Positions 57,407 to 64,000 of a DNA stretch of 64,000 nucleotides are shown here, piece by piece. Position 1 is the stretch's first letter, and each line of letters opens with the position of its first letter. The DNA comes from JANXYW01 sp031400455 (lineage in GTDB: Bacteria; Chloroflexota; Dehalococcoidia; DSTF01; JACRBR01), in assembly GCA_031400455.1 (NCBI GenBank), contig JANNPX010000033.1, positions 112,685-176,684 of the forward strand, written 5' to 3'. The notes under the pieces are model-generated. The model worked only from the letters and a program-made list of their open reading frames with translations. It was not told the origin of the DNA and made no database searches. The translations under genes and the position numbers were made by a program.

Positions 57407-58636
57407 GTGCGGCCGGGCGCGACTGCGATCTTCCTGCTCTCGATGCTGATCCTCGGGTCGCTCGCCGCAGCTTCGTGCGGCGGACGCGCGTCCGCGGCTC
57501 GATCGGCTGCGGGCGATCCTCCGGCATCGCTGGTCGAGGCTGCGAGCAGCGCCCCGGCGATTTCGGCGGCGGCTGGCGGTTCGGTGTCGGTGACGGATGC
57601 GGGCAGTCCGCTGGCCGGTGCGCGGATCGATCTGCCGCCGGGCGCGCTCAGCAGCGATGCGCCGGTGACGCTGGACGCCGGCGGCGACGGAGCGCTGGCG
57701 ATGTTCCCGGACCTCACGATCGTGCGCGCGACATCCGCGGCGACGTTGGCGAAGCCGGCGCGTGTCCGCATCCCGTATAGCGCGGCGTTCCTCGCACACT
57801 GGAACGTCACCGACGAGAGCCAGCTGGGGCTCTACACGCAGGACGCCGACGGGCTGTGGGGCGCGCTCGTTTCGTCCCCGGATCCGACGAACAATGTTGT
57901 CGAGGCGGAGGTCGACACGTTGACGTCGTGGGTCGTGGCGCCGGGATGGATGCTGACAGCGTGGCAGCGCCGCGCGCTGATGGGTGATTCGTTCGTGCCG
58001 GGCGCGCGCAATGTGCTGCTGGTGCACGGATGGTCGTCATCGCCGTGGGATGGCTGCGAACTGCAACTCGCTGCCGCGATGCGCGGCGTGTACGACCACG
58101 TGGCCGTCTACGCGTACCCGTCGGCGCTGGATATCGGCGAGAATGCGCGCTGGCTGCGCGATGCGATCTCAGCGCGGCGCCCCGGCGCGTCCTTCGATGT
58201 AATCGGCTTCAGCGAGGGGGGCTTGATCGGGCGCGCGGCGATCGAGCCCGGCGACTGGAACGGCGGCCGCACGATCGCCGGATCGGTGCGCAATCTCGTG
58301 ACGATCGCCACGCCGCACGACGGCCTGCTTCCTGACGCTGGCCCATCGCTGCTAAGCGACCTGGCTTCGAGCCAGATGCGCGCAGGGTCGGAGTTCCTGC
58401 GTGGGTTGAATCAGCGACCGGCCACGGGCGGCGTGCGCTACACGACCATCGCCGGCAACGGCTGGGGCGATCGCACCTCCGACGGCCTCGTCGGCGTCGA
58501 CAGCGCCCTCGGCCGCGGCGTACTCGGTCCGGCGCGCGCGATCAGGCTGCCGCTGATGCACGCGCCAGCGCTCGGCGGCGCCGGCATGCCGTGCGACGCG
58601 CGGGTGTATGACGCAATCGCGTCGGCGGTGCGATAG
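57407..58636 (+). CDS. Secreted lipase-like alpha/beta hydrolase lipoprotein with N-terminal ZU5-like domain
   Basis: A 409-residue lipoprotein (signal followed by LAAASC). The first 170 residues after the signal look like a ZU5/beta-sandwich module (DAGSPLAGARIDLPPGALSS...). The catalytic part has LLVHGWSSSP, the nucleophile elbow GFSEGG, and NLVTIATPHDG, as in PGAP1/LipA-type lipases. GTG 57407 has GAGG 8 nt upstream and is preferred over GTG 57398. Convergent with the GHMP kinase gene. Confidence 0.82.
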   Translation: MRPGATAIFLLSMLILGSLAAASCGGRASAARSAAGDPPASLVEAASSAPAISAAAGGSVSVTDAGSPLAGARIDLPPGALSSDAPVTLDAGGDGALAMFPDLTIVRATSAATLAKPARVRIPYSAAFLAHWNVTDESQLGLYTQDADGLWGALVSSPDPTNNVVEAEVDTLTSWVVAPGWMLTAWQRRALMGDSFVPGARNVLLVHGWSSSPWDGCELQLAAAMRGVYDHVAVYAYPSALDIGENARWLRDAISARRPGASFDVIGFSEGGLIGRAAIEPGDWNGGRTIAGSVRNLVTIATPHDGLLPDAGPSLLSDLASSQMRAGSEFLRGLNQRPATGGVRYTTIAGNGWGDRTSDGLVGVDSALGRGVLGPARAIRLPLMHAPALGGAGMPCDARVYDAIASAVR

Positions 58637-58647
58637 CCGCCAACCAG

Positions 58648-59514
58648 CTACTCCTCATCGACCAGACCCTCGAAGTCGAACGCCACGTCGATCACGGCCA
58701 CGCCGGCAGCGGCAAGTGCGCGCCGCAGCGTGATCGCGTCGCCGTCGGAAGACGCGTAGAAGACGAGCGCGCCGCCGCCGCCCGCGCCGCATGCTTTGCC
58801 GGCCGATGCACCGTTCTTCAATGCAAGCGCAAAGATGCTCTCAACATCGTCGTTCGTGATGCTTGCATGCAGGCGCTTCTGCTGGAGCCAGTTCTCGTTC
58901 ATGACGTGCCGGATGCCGCCGAAGTCGCTGCCAGCGATCGCATCACGCATCGCCTTGGCGTACTGCTTCAGCGCCAGCAGCGCGCCGGTCACCGTGTCAT
59001 CGTGGCGCGCGTACGCAGCCCACACGGCCGCGTGGATTTCGCCGGACAGCCGGGCGATGCCGCTATCGACTAGCACCAGGCGCTTCTGCAGAGCCTCCAG
59101 GTGATCCTCGGGCATCTCGAGATGTTCTATACGCACGGGTCCGCCCGCGGCGGATGCGCGCGTGAACGTCATGTAGTTGAGGCGGCCGTAGCAGGCGGCG
59201 TACTGATCCTGCCGTCCGCCCGCCACACCTTCGGCGGACTCCGCCGCGAACGCCGCCTCGGCGATGTCATCGAGATCGGCGTCGGGATCGCGCAGCGCCG
59301 CAGCGAGTACGTGCTCGCACGCGGACGAACCGAGGCCGCCGCTGCGGACATCGTGTGCGTACGCCAGCGTGCCGTCGTCGCTGAGCGTCGCGCGGACGTA
59401 CGTCTTGATGGCAACGTTGACGACGGCGCCGCCTTCCGCGTCGGCAAACGTCGGTACATCGGTCCAGCCGCCGGCGAGGTCGATGCGTAGAGGCGCGCGT
59501 GCGGATCGGGTCAT
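58648..59514 (-). CDS. GHMP sugar kinase (HddA/fucokinase-like)
   Basis: A 288-residue GHMP kinase. The N-terminal ARAPLRIDLAGGWTDVP, the phosphate loop GGLGSSACEH and the C-terminal KACGAGGGGALVFYA match D-glycero-D-manno-heptose 7-phosphate kinase (HddA) and related sugar-1-kinases. It is about 40 residues shorter than HddA. No heptose-nucleotide genes are close, so the substrate (heptose-7-P, fucose or similar) is open. Confidence 0.85.
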   Translation of the reverse strand: MTRSARAPLRIDLAGGWTDVPTFADAEGGAVVNVAIKTYVRATLSDDGTLAYAHDVRSGGLGSSACEHVLAAALRDPDADLDDIAEAAFAAESAEGVAGGRQDQYAACYGRLNYMTFTRASAAGGPVRIEHLEMPEDHLEALQKRLVLVDSGIARLSGEIHAAVWAAYARHDDTVTGALLALKQYAKAMRDAIAGSDFGGIRHVMNENWLQQKRLHASITNDDVESIFALALKNGASAGKACGAGGGGALVFYASSDGDAITLRRALAAAGVAVIDVAFDFEGLVDEE

Positions 59515-59623
59515 GCGGAGATTGTCGCGCGTACGGGGGTTAGGGTCGATTGAAGGTTCGGGTTGCGCGTAGTGCGGCAGATTTTACACGAATCCGTTGT
59601 AGGCGTCGGCGAACCGCCCTAGC

Positions 59624-61018
59624 ATGACCGTGATGCCTGATCGAATGTCACGGGCGGTCGTGGTTCTCGGCGCTGTGTGTCTTGCGGCGACGCTGTTTGC
59701 CGCGGGCGGTGCCGGGCCTGTGCGCGCGGAAGCGCCCCCCGAATACGCTGACATGTACGCGTCGCTGTCGTCCAACCTCGATTCGTGGCAGGTGGTGGTG
59801 AATGCGCTTCCGCCACCGGCCGCCGGGCCGGCGCCCGTGTTCTCAGGCCACGTGCTGGCGGCGAATGGCAATCGCGGAACCGCGCTGCTCGCGTCAACGA
59901 CGCTGCCCGCCGTCGATCTTACGCTCGACCGGATGAAGGAGCTCGGCGTCGGTGGCGTAACGGTGTCGGTGAGCTTTCCGCTACTCAATGCCGACTACCC
60001 GAATTCCGCGAGCTACCTCGCGTTCTACGAGACTGTCGCTCAGCACGTGCGCGCGCGTGGCTTGGCCCTGAGCGTCGAACAGCACATCGCCTTCACTGGC
60101 ACGCCGTTCTCGACAATCGACTTCGACTTCAGCCTACTGCCGTTCGCGCAGTTCCAGTCGGAGTTCCACACGATGGCGCAGCTGATCATCGACCACATGG
60201 AACCCGACTACCTGTCGCTGCTCTCCGAGCCGGATACGTTCGCTTCGCTCACCGGCTACACGCAAGCGGGCACACCGTCCGGCGCGGTGGCGATGATCGA
60301 GACTGTCGTCGCCGGGTTGCAGCGCGGAACGACGAAGGTCGGCGCCGGGAGCGGGAGCTGGCTCGCGAATGCACCGGCGTACGCGTCGGCGTTCGCGGCC
60401 AGCTCGATGGACTACATCAGCCTGCACATCTACCCGATCGTACCGAACGCGCTCAGCAACGCGCAGGCGATGATCGACGCGGCCCGCGCCGCGGGCAAGC
60501 CTGTCGTGCTGGACGAGGCGTGGATGTACAAGCTGGGCGCAGGTGAACCGCCGCCTTCCGACTTCAACGAGACGGCGGAGGTCTTCAAGCGCGACAACTA
60601 CAGCTTCTGGTCGCCGCTGGACGCCCGATTCCTCGGGCTGGTGCAACAGTTCGCGCGGAAGAACGGCATCGCCTGGGCCGCGCCGTTCTGGACGACGTTC
60701 TTCTGGGCGTACATCGACTACGGCCCTTCAACGCAGAACCTCACATATCAGCAGACAACACAGCTCGTGAACCAGGCTGCATACCAGGCGATGCTGAACG
60801 ACACGTTCACTACGACGGCCGACGCGTGGCGCTTCTCCGCGGCTGCCGTCGGCGGCATCGCCGAGCGGCCGGTGGGAGTGGAACCCGCGGGCGATAGGCG
60901 ACCATATTCGACTGGCGTTCGGCGTTCAAACGCAGTCGCGCTCGCCTTTGTAGTGGTTGTGGGTGCAGGCGTCGTCATCTGGCGCGCGCGGTCTCACGCT
61001 CTCCGGCGCATGCGCTAA
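59624..61018 (+). CDS. Membrane-anchored clan GH-A-like glycoside hydrolase
   Basis: A 464-residue protein: N-terminal signal (cut near PVRAEA), a TIM-barrel domain, and a C-terminal membrane helix with basic tail (AVALAFVVVVGAGVVIW, then RARSHALRRMR). Two Glu stand where clan GH-A enzymes have acid/base and nucleophile: E202 (LLSEPDTF) and E298 (VVLDEAWMY); SLHIYP after E202 also fits. I cannot assign a GH family. ATG 59624 lacks a clear ribosome binding site; 59633 or 59645 are alternatives. Confidence 0.65.
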   Translation: MTVMPDRMSRAVVVLGAVCLAATLFAAGGAGPVRAEAPPEYADMYASLSSNLDSWQVVVNALPPPAAGPAPVFSGHVLAANGNRGTALLASTTLPAVDLTLDRMKELGVGGVTVSVSFPLLNADYPNSASYLAFYETVAQHVRARGLALSVEQHIAFTGTPFSTIDFDFSLLPFAQFQSEFHTMAQLIIDHMEPDYLSLLSEPDTFASLTGYTQAGTPSGAVAMIETVVAGLQRGTTKVGAGSGSWLANAPAYASAFAASSMDYISLHIYPIVPNALSNAQAMIDAARAAGKPVVLDEAWMYKLGAGEPPPSDFNETAEVFKRDNYSFWSPLDARFLGLVQQFARKNGIAWAAPFWTTFFWAYIDYGPSTQNLTYQQTTQLVNQAAYQAMLNDTFTTTADAWRFSAAAVGGIAERPVGVEPAGDRRPYSTGVRRSNAVALAFVVVVGAGVVIWRARSHALRRMR

Positions 61019-61230
61019 ACACGACTGTGCCAGCGATGCAGCGCGACACCGGCCCAGATCAACTCCACCACGCCGAATGGCCACGCGCCCTGCAGAAATC
61101 CGTAGAGCGATGACGCCGCGCAGGCGGCGGCGAACGCCAGGACGAAGATGCGGGCACGTGCTTCGAGCGCGTAGAACACCAGCATCGAGCCGACGGCGAC
61201 GACGCCGTACAGCGTCAGTGCATCGATCAC
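61015..61230 (-). CDS. Small membrane protein, 71 aa
   Basis: A 71-residue protein with two hydrophobic helices (residues 5-21 and 27-46) and a third weaker one, ending in a basic tail (HRWHSRV). No family recognised. It overlaps the CC-motif protein gene by 4 nt (ATGA) and is the third gene of the MerR operon, so it may take part in metal handling at the membrane (inference from context). Confidence 0.65.
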   Translation of the reverse strand: MIDALTLYGVVAVGSMLVFYALEARARIFVLAFAAACAASSLYGFLQGAWPFGVVELIWAGVALHRWHSRV

Positions 61231-61535
61231 GCCGGTGTAAAGATCTGTTCGATGGCGTCGAGCTGCTCGGGCGCGGCGGTGATGGTGAGGCGCACGGTGG
61301 GACTGCGCTCGACGCTCCAGCCGATGCCGGCGCAGCAGCTGCTCTCGGCGGCCGCGAACGCCGTCACGGCATCGGCGGCTTCCGGCGCAAAGGCGATAGC
61401 GAGCGCGTCTGCCGTGCGGTGTATGGAGTGGATGTACGGGGCGAGTGCGGACGGCATCGGAGCGCCACGCGGTCGCGACGCGATGTCGCAGGCGAGCAGT
61501 TCGATCACATCCTCCGGGTTGGGCTTCGCCATCAT
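61227..61535 (-). CDS. Small CC-motif protein encoded with the MerR regulator
   Basis: A 102-residue soluble protein with AAESSCCAGIGWSVERSP (C67, C68) followed by VRLTITAAPEQLDAIEQIF. Small proteins with an E-x-x-C-C segment and this end are often encoded next to MerR or ArsR regulators, but I know no proven function; a soft-metal chaperone is a reasonable guess. ATG 61535 comes 1 nt after the merR stop and overlaps the next gene by 4 nt. Confidence 0.65.
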   Translation of the reverse strand: MMAKPNPEDVIELLACDIASRPRGAPMPSALAPYIHSIHRTADALAIAFAPEAADAVTAFAAAESSCCAGIGWSVERSPTVRLTITAAPEQLDAIEQIFTPA

Positions 61536-61536
61536 G

Positions 61537-61974
61537 TCAGTCCCCTCCTTCAGTGACGCCCGCGCAGTAGTCGCATTCTGAAACCCGGCGGCCCTCGGTC
61601 GTCGCGCATTCGGCGTGCGTGACGTGCTGTTCGAGTACAACCAGCTCTTCGTGCAGCTCACGCAATCCGGTGATGTGGCGGCGCACTTCGGCGCGCTTTT
61701 CGGCGATGCGCCGTGCCAACTCCGGTGCGAACGCGCTGCAGTCGGACGCGAGCGCCTGACGCACCAGTTCGGCCGCATCGGGGAGGCTGAGTCCGAGCAG
61801 GCGAGCGTTCCGAAGCAGCCGGAGACGCCGCACGTCGGCTTCGCCGTAGATCCGGTAGCCGGAAGCCGTTCGCGCCGGCGCCGGCAGGGCGCCTTCAGCC
61901 TCGTAGAAGCGGATGGTGCGGGCGGATACTCCCGTCTCGTGGGCGATGCGGCTGATGGTGCGCTGTGCCTGCAT
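61537..61974 (-). CDS. MerR-family metal-responsive regulator
   Basis: A 145-residue regulator. The HTH is ISRIAHETGVSARTIRFYEAEGALPAPAR-type, with SGYRIYGEADVRRL, and a dimerisation coiled coil follows. C79 is present, the residue typical of divalent-metal sensors (ZntR, MerR, CadR) rather than CueR, and C123, C134 and C137 form a candidate metal loop. The promoter upstream has a 19-bp spacer with a perfect dyad, so it most likely controls its own operon. The metal is not certain. Confidence 0.9.
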   Translation of the reverse strand: MQAQRTISRIAHETGVSARTIRFYEAEGALPAPARTASGYRIYGEADVRRLRLLRNARLLGLSLPDAAELVRQALASDCSAFAPELARRIAEKRAEVRRHITGLRELHEELVVLEQHVTHAECATTEGRRVSECDYCAGVTEGGD

Positions 61975-61980
61975 GTGAAC

Positions 61981-62011
61981 AGGGTAAACCTTCCAGCCGC
62001 TGGAAGGTCAA
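61981..62011 (-). promoter_or_regulatory. MerR-type promoter and operator
   Basis: On the minus strand TTGACC (62006-62011) and TACCCT (61981-61986) are 19 bp apart, the long spacer that MerR proteins twist to activate. Between them is a perfect 9-bp dyad accttccag/ctggaaggt (61988-61996 and 62000-62008), very close to known CueR/ZntR-type operators. Confidence 0.87.
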
Positions 62012-62124
62012 GTCCCGGGCGACTCTAAAGAGGTGCGGGACGGCCGACATACCCGTGATGAATCTCAAGCCGGTATGATCCGCCGCCGGGTTCGGCCGGT
62101 AAGTGCAGGCAAGGAGTGAGCGAC

Positions 62125-62619
62125 ATGAGCACAACCATGACCACGGACCGGGCAGCGATCAAGGTGTCGATCGAGACGATGGCGGCAGAGTTCCCCAACG
62201 TCGTCGGCGAGATCGGGGACAGTGGCTGGAAACAGAAGAGCGAGATCCCTGCATGGACGTGCGGCCAGCTCGCATGGCACATGGCGGCTAGCCTCGCGTT
62301 TCTGGCGGGACAAATTGAAGCCGCAAGCAGGGGCAAGGCCCTCAACCCGCCGGCGTTCGTGCGCCCGATGCTGTACAAGCTCAGCGAGCTGCGCGTGCGT
62401 ATTGCGTCCCGAAAAGCGACGCCGGACTCGGTGCTGGCGGATTTCCAGGCCGGAACGGCGCGCCTGCGGGCGGTGCTTGATGCCTTCGACGATGAGGCGC
62501 TGAAGCTCGGTGCGACGAGGATGGGTGAGACGCGGACGATCGCGGAAATGTTCCAGGTCGTGGTGGATCACGTCGCCGAGCACACCGCGCACATCCGGGC
62601 GGGGCTGGCGGCGAGGTAG
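62125..62619 (+). CDS. DinB-like/DUF1569-type four-helix protein
   Basis: A 164-residue helical-bundle protein with the metal His pattern IPAWTCGQLAWHMAASLAFL and VVVDHVAEHTAHIRAG. It belongs to the DinB/maleylpyruvate-isomerase-like superfamily. ATG 62125 is favoured because aaggag lies 8 nt upstream; GTG 62116 overlaps that site. Convergent with arsC (10-nt gap). Confidence 0.82.
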   Translation: MSTTMTTDRAAIKVSIETMAAEFPNVVGEIGDSGWKQKSEIPAWTCGQLAWHMAASLAFLAGQIEAASRGKALNPPAFVRPMLYKLSELRVRIASRKATPDSVLADFQAGTARLRAVLDAFDDEALKLGATRMGETRTIAEMFQVVVDHVAEHTAHIRAGLAAR

Positions 62620-62629
62620 TCGCGAATGA

Positions 62630-63061
62630 CTAGCTTGTGGCGCGCTCGGTGGTCCGTATGAACGCGGCGAGCCGCGTACTCAGTTCGCGAACTGTTCCCT
62701 GGAACGCCTCCAGCTTCTCCTTGTCGGTACCGTCGACAGCCGCGGGATCGACGAGGCTCCAGTGGATGCGTTCGGGCGCACCGGGAAAGACCGGACACTC
62801 CGTCGCTGCCGCGTCGCAGACCGTGATCACGTAGTCGAACGACTGCCCTTCGTACTCCGAAACACCCTTCGATCGCTCGGTTGAGATGTCGATCTCTAGC
62901 TCATCGAGCACGCGCACTGTGTACGGATTGACGCCTTTTGGGTGCGTGCCGGCGCTGTGCGCCTCGAACGGCTCGCCGCCCATCTGGCGCAACAGCGCGG
63001 CGCCGATGATGCTCCGTGCGGAGTTGCCGGTGCAGAGGAACAGCACGCGGGTCTTCTTCAA
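62630..63061 (-). CDS. arsC: Arsenate reductase, thioredoxin-coupled type
   Basis: A 143-residue low-molecular-weight phosphatase-fold arsenate reductase. The catalytic loop is FLCTGNSARS (C10, R16), and the two resolving cysteines are at C82 and C89, the same three positions as in the S. aureus enzyme. Arsenate is reduced to arsenite with thioredoxin. It overlaps the aquaporin gene by 4 nt and is the last gene of the ars operon. Confidence 0.93.
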   Translation of the reverse strand: MKKTRVLFLCTGNSARSIIGAALLRQMGGEPFEAHSAGTHPKGVNPYTVRVLDELEIDISTERSKGVSEYEGQSFDYVITVCDAAATECPVFPGAPERIHWSLVDPAAVDGTDKEKLEAFQGTVRELSTRLAAFIRTTERATS

Positions 63062-63723
63062 ACGTCACCCCGGATCGCCTGGTAGGCGAACGCACCGAGC
63101 ACCGCACCCATCGGCGGTGCGAGTACGTACACCCAGAGCGCGTGAAACTCGCCCGAGACGAGCGCCGGTCCCAACGAGCGCGCAGTATTCATCGACGCGC
63201 CGGAGATCGGCCCGGCGAACAGGGATTCGAGGCCAACAGTGCCGCCGATCGCGATCGCTGCGGCCTGTCCGACGGCGCGCGTGTCGGTCGCGACGGACAC
63301 GATGACGAACATCAGGCCGAACGTGAGCAGAAGTTCCATCCAGAATGATTGCAGCATCGAACCGGTTGGCTGCGTAGCGCCGAGATCGAGAACGTTGCCG
63401 AACATCATGCGCAGCACGGCGGCCGCGGCGATCGCCGCGGCGAACTGCGCGAGCCAGTAGGGCGCTACGTCGCGGGGCGGGAAATGTCGCGCGGCGGCGA
63501 ACGCGAGCGTGACCGCCGGATTGAAGTGCCCGCCGGATATATGGCCGACGGCGTAGATCATCACCATGATCACCAGGCCGAAAGTTGCCGCCACACCGAC
63601 GTGCGTAATAGCGCCATCCTGCCGTGCGTTGACTACGATCGCGCCGGCGCCCGCGAAGACGAGCGCGAATGTGCCGACAAACTCGGCGCCCATGCGGCGC
63701 GGAAGGGCGATGGCGTTTCTCAT
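63058..63723 (-). CDS. Aquaglyceroporin (AqpS/GlpF-like) in the ars operon
   Basis: A 221-residue MIP channel with six membrane helices. The first pore motif is NPA (68-70, GHFNPAV); the second is NTA (179-181, GASMNTARSLGPA), where Thr replaces Pro, followed by the filter Arg182. Between arsR and arsC, with 4-nt overlaps on both sides, it most likely lets arsenite leave the cell, as AqpS does in the Sinorhizobium ars operon. No ArsB or Acr3 pump is seen in the window. Confidence 0.9.
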   Translation of the reverse strand: MRNAIALPRRMGAEFVGTFALVFAGAGAIVVNARQDGAITHVGVAATFGLVIMVMIYAVGHISGGHFNPAVTLAFAAARHFPPRDVAPYWLAQFAAAIAAAAVLRMMFGNVLDLGATQPTGSMLQSFWMELLLTFGLMFVIVSVATDTRAVGQAAAIAIGGTVGLESLFAGPISGASMNTARSLGPALVSGEFHALWVYVLAPPMGAVLGAFAYQAIRGDV

Positions 63724-64000
63724 AGCGCGATGACGTTTTGCTTGAGCCAGAGCAGCGCGTCGCCGCTCAGGCAGTAGCCGGAGCGCGGACCAGGTCCGCA
63801 CTGCTCGATGAGGCCAGCTTCCTTCAGCACGCGGAGGTGCTCGGAGACGGTGGACTGCGCCAATTCGACGTGGCGGGTGAGGTCCATACAGTTCGCGTCG
63901 CCCGCTTCCGCCATGGTGCGAATCATCTCGATCCGTACGGGGTGGCCGAGCGCACGAAGCATCGTCGCAAGTCTATCGATATCGAGTTTGTTCGTCGCCA
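63720..64000 (-). CDS. arsR: ArsR-family repressor (cut by window end, start codon just outside)
   Basis: The frame is open to base 64000. Reading to the edge gives ATNKLDIDRLATMLRALGHP, and the last bases (tg) are probably the end of the ATG or GTG start at 64001, so only about one residue is missing. The HTH reads DLTRHVELAQSTVSEHLRVL; cysteines in NCMDL, EQC and GYC are candidates for arsenite binding. The canonical ELCVC is absent. It heads the arsR-aquaporin-arsC operon, where derepression by arsenite is expected. Confidence 0.88.
   Translation of the reverse strand, partial: ATNKLDIDRLATMLRALGHPVRIEMIRTMAEAGDANCMDLTRHVELAQSTVSEHLRVLKEAGLIEQCGPGPRSGYCLSGDALLWLKQNVIAL

Overview
This is a 64 kb stretch of GC-rich chromosomal DNA (about 64% G+C by eye) from a free-living, heterotrophic bacterium. 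Coding is dense on both strands, many neighbours overlap by 4 nt (ATGA/GTGA), and GTG or TTG starts are common. The mix of genes points to Chloroflexota, perhaps a Dehalococcoidia-like lineage: a ferritin-like protein paired with an SCP2-like protein, a FakA/DegV pair beside rpmB, a cysteine-rich ribosomal protein L28, Tat-secreted family 5 solute-binding proteins, many lipoproteins, and GC-rich hairpin repeats. This placement is an inference of moderate confidence. I found no rRNA, tRNA, insertion sequence, prophage or CRISPR array.

Layout. 1-8.5 kb: the tail of a glycosyltransferase, two secreted alpha/beta hydrolases, a phosphotransferase-fold kinase, a GNAT acetyltransferase, the SCP2-like/ferritin-like pair and a degenerate GGDEF-like protein. 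8.6-13.3 kb: a compact divergent locus. An ArsR-type HTH fused to rhodanese faces a four-gene operon (ArsM-like methyltransferase, DUF4395 membrane protein, MFS transporter, metallo-beta-lactamase plus two rhodanese domains), with a dyad lying on a perfect TTGACA -35 box. This is my best candidate for an undescribed system. 13.4-17.5 kb: CAP lipoprotein, hydrolase, a frameshifted DUF2325-like gene and citrate synthase with basic tails. 17.7-22.2 kb: a TetR, Rieske oxygenase, amidohydrolase and solute-binding protein operon, probably for uptake and breakdown of an organic substrate. 22-31.7 kb: housekeeping and metabolism (GDPD, aldo/keto reductase, lon-cvpA, MBL hydrolase, a MutY-like protein without its catalytic Glu, cyclophilin). 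31.8-33.9 kb: HicAB directly behind a CbbQ/NorQ-type AAA ATPase, then coaE.

34-44 kb: SDR, MBL-fold, TupA, acyl-CoA synthetase, patatin and hydrolase genes, then the fatty-acid kinase pair FakA/FakB divergent from rpmB. 44.5-50 kb: phosphoesterase, a matrixin-like protease and an M23 peptidase with matching Thr/Pro stalks, a MagIII/EndoIII-like glycosylase, and a ROK kinase overlapping glycogen synthase. 50-57 kb: ruvB, pyrE, a MetE-like protein, DinB, crotonase, a GH1 beta-glucosidase and a cyclase-like/SRPBCC fusion. 57-61 kb: a secreted lipase-like protein, a sugar (GHMP) kinase and a membrane-anchored clan GH-A-like glycosidase. 61-64 kb: metal and metalloid response, with a MerR operon carrying a textbook 19-bp-spacer promoter and dyad, and an arsR-aquaporin-arsC operon.

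The intergenic DNA has its own structure: at least three families of hairpin repeats, two with compensatory base changes between copies, and nine degenerate arrays with a 7-bp period. Several enzymes have lost signature active-site residues (MutY-like, amidohydrolase, MBL-fold, ArsM-like, ferritin-like).
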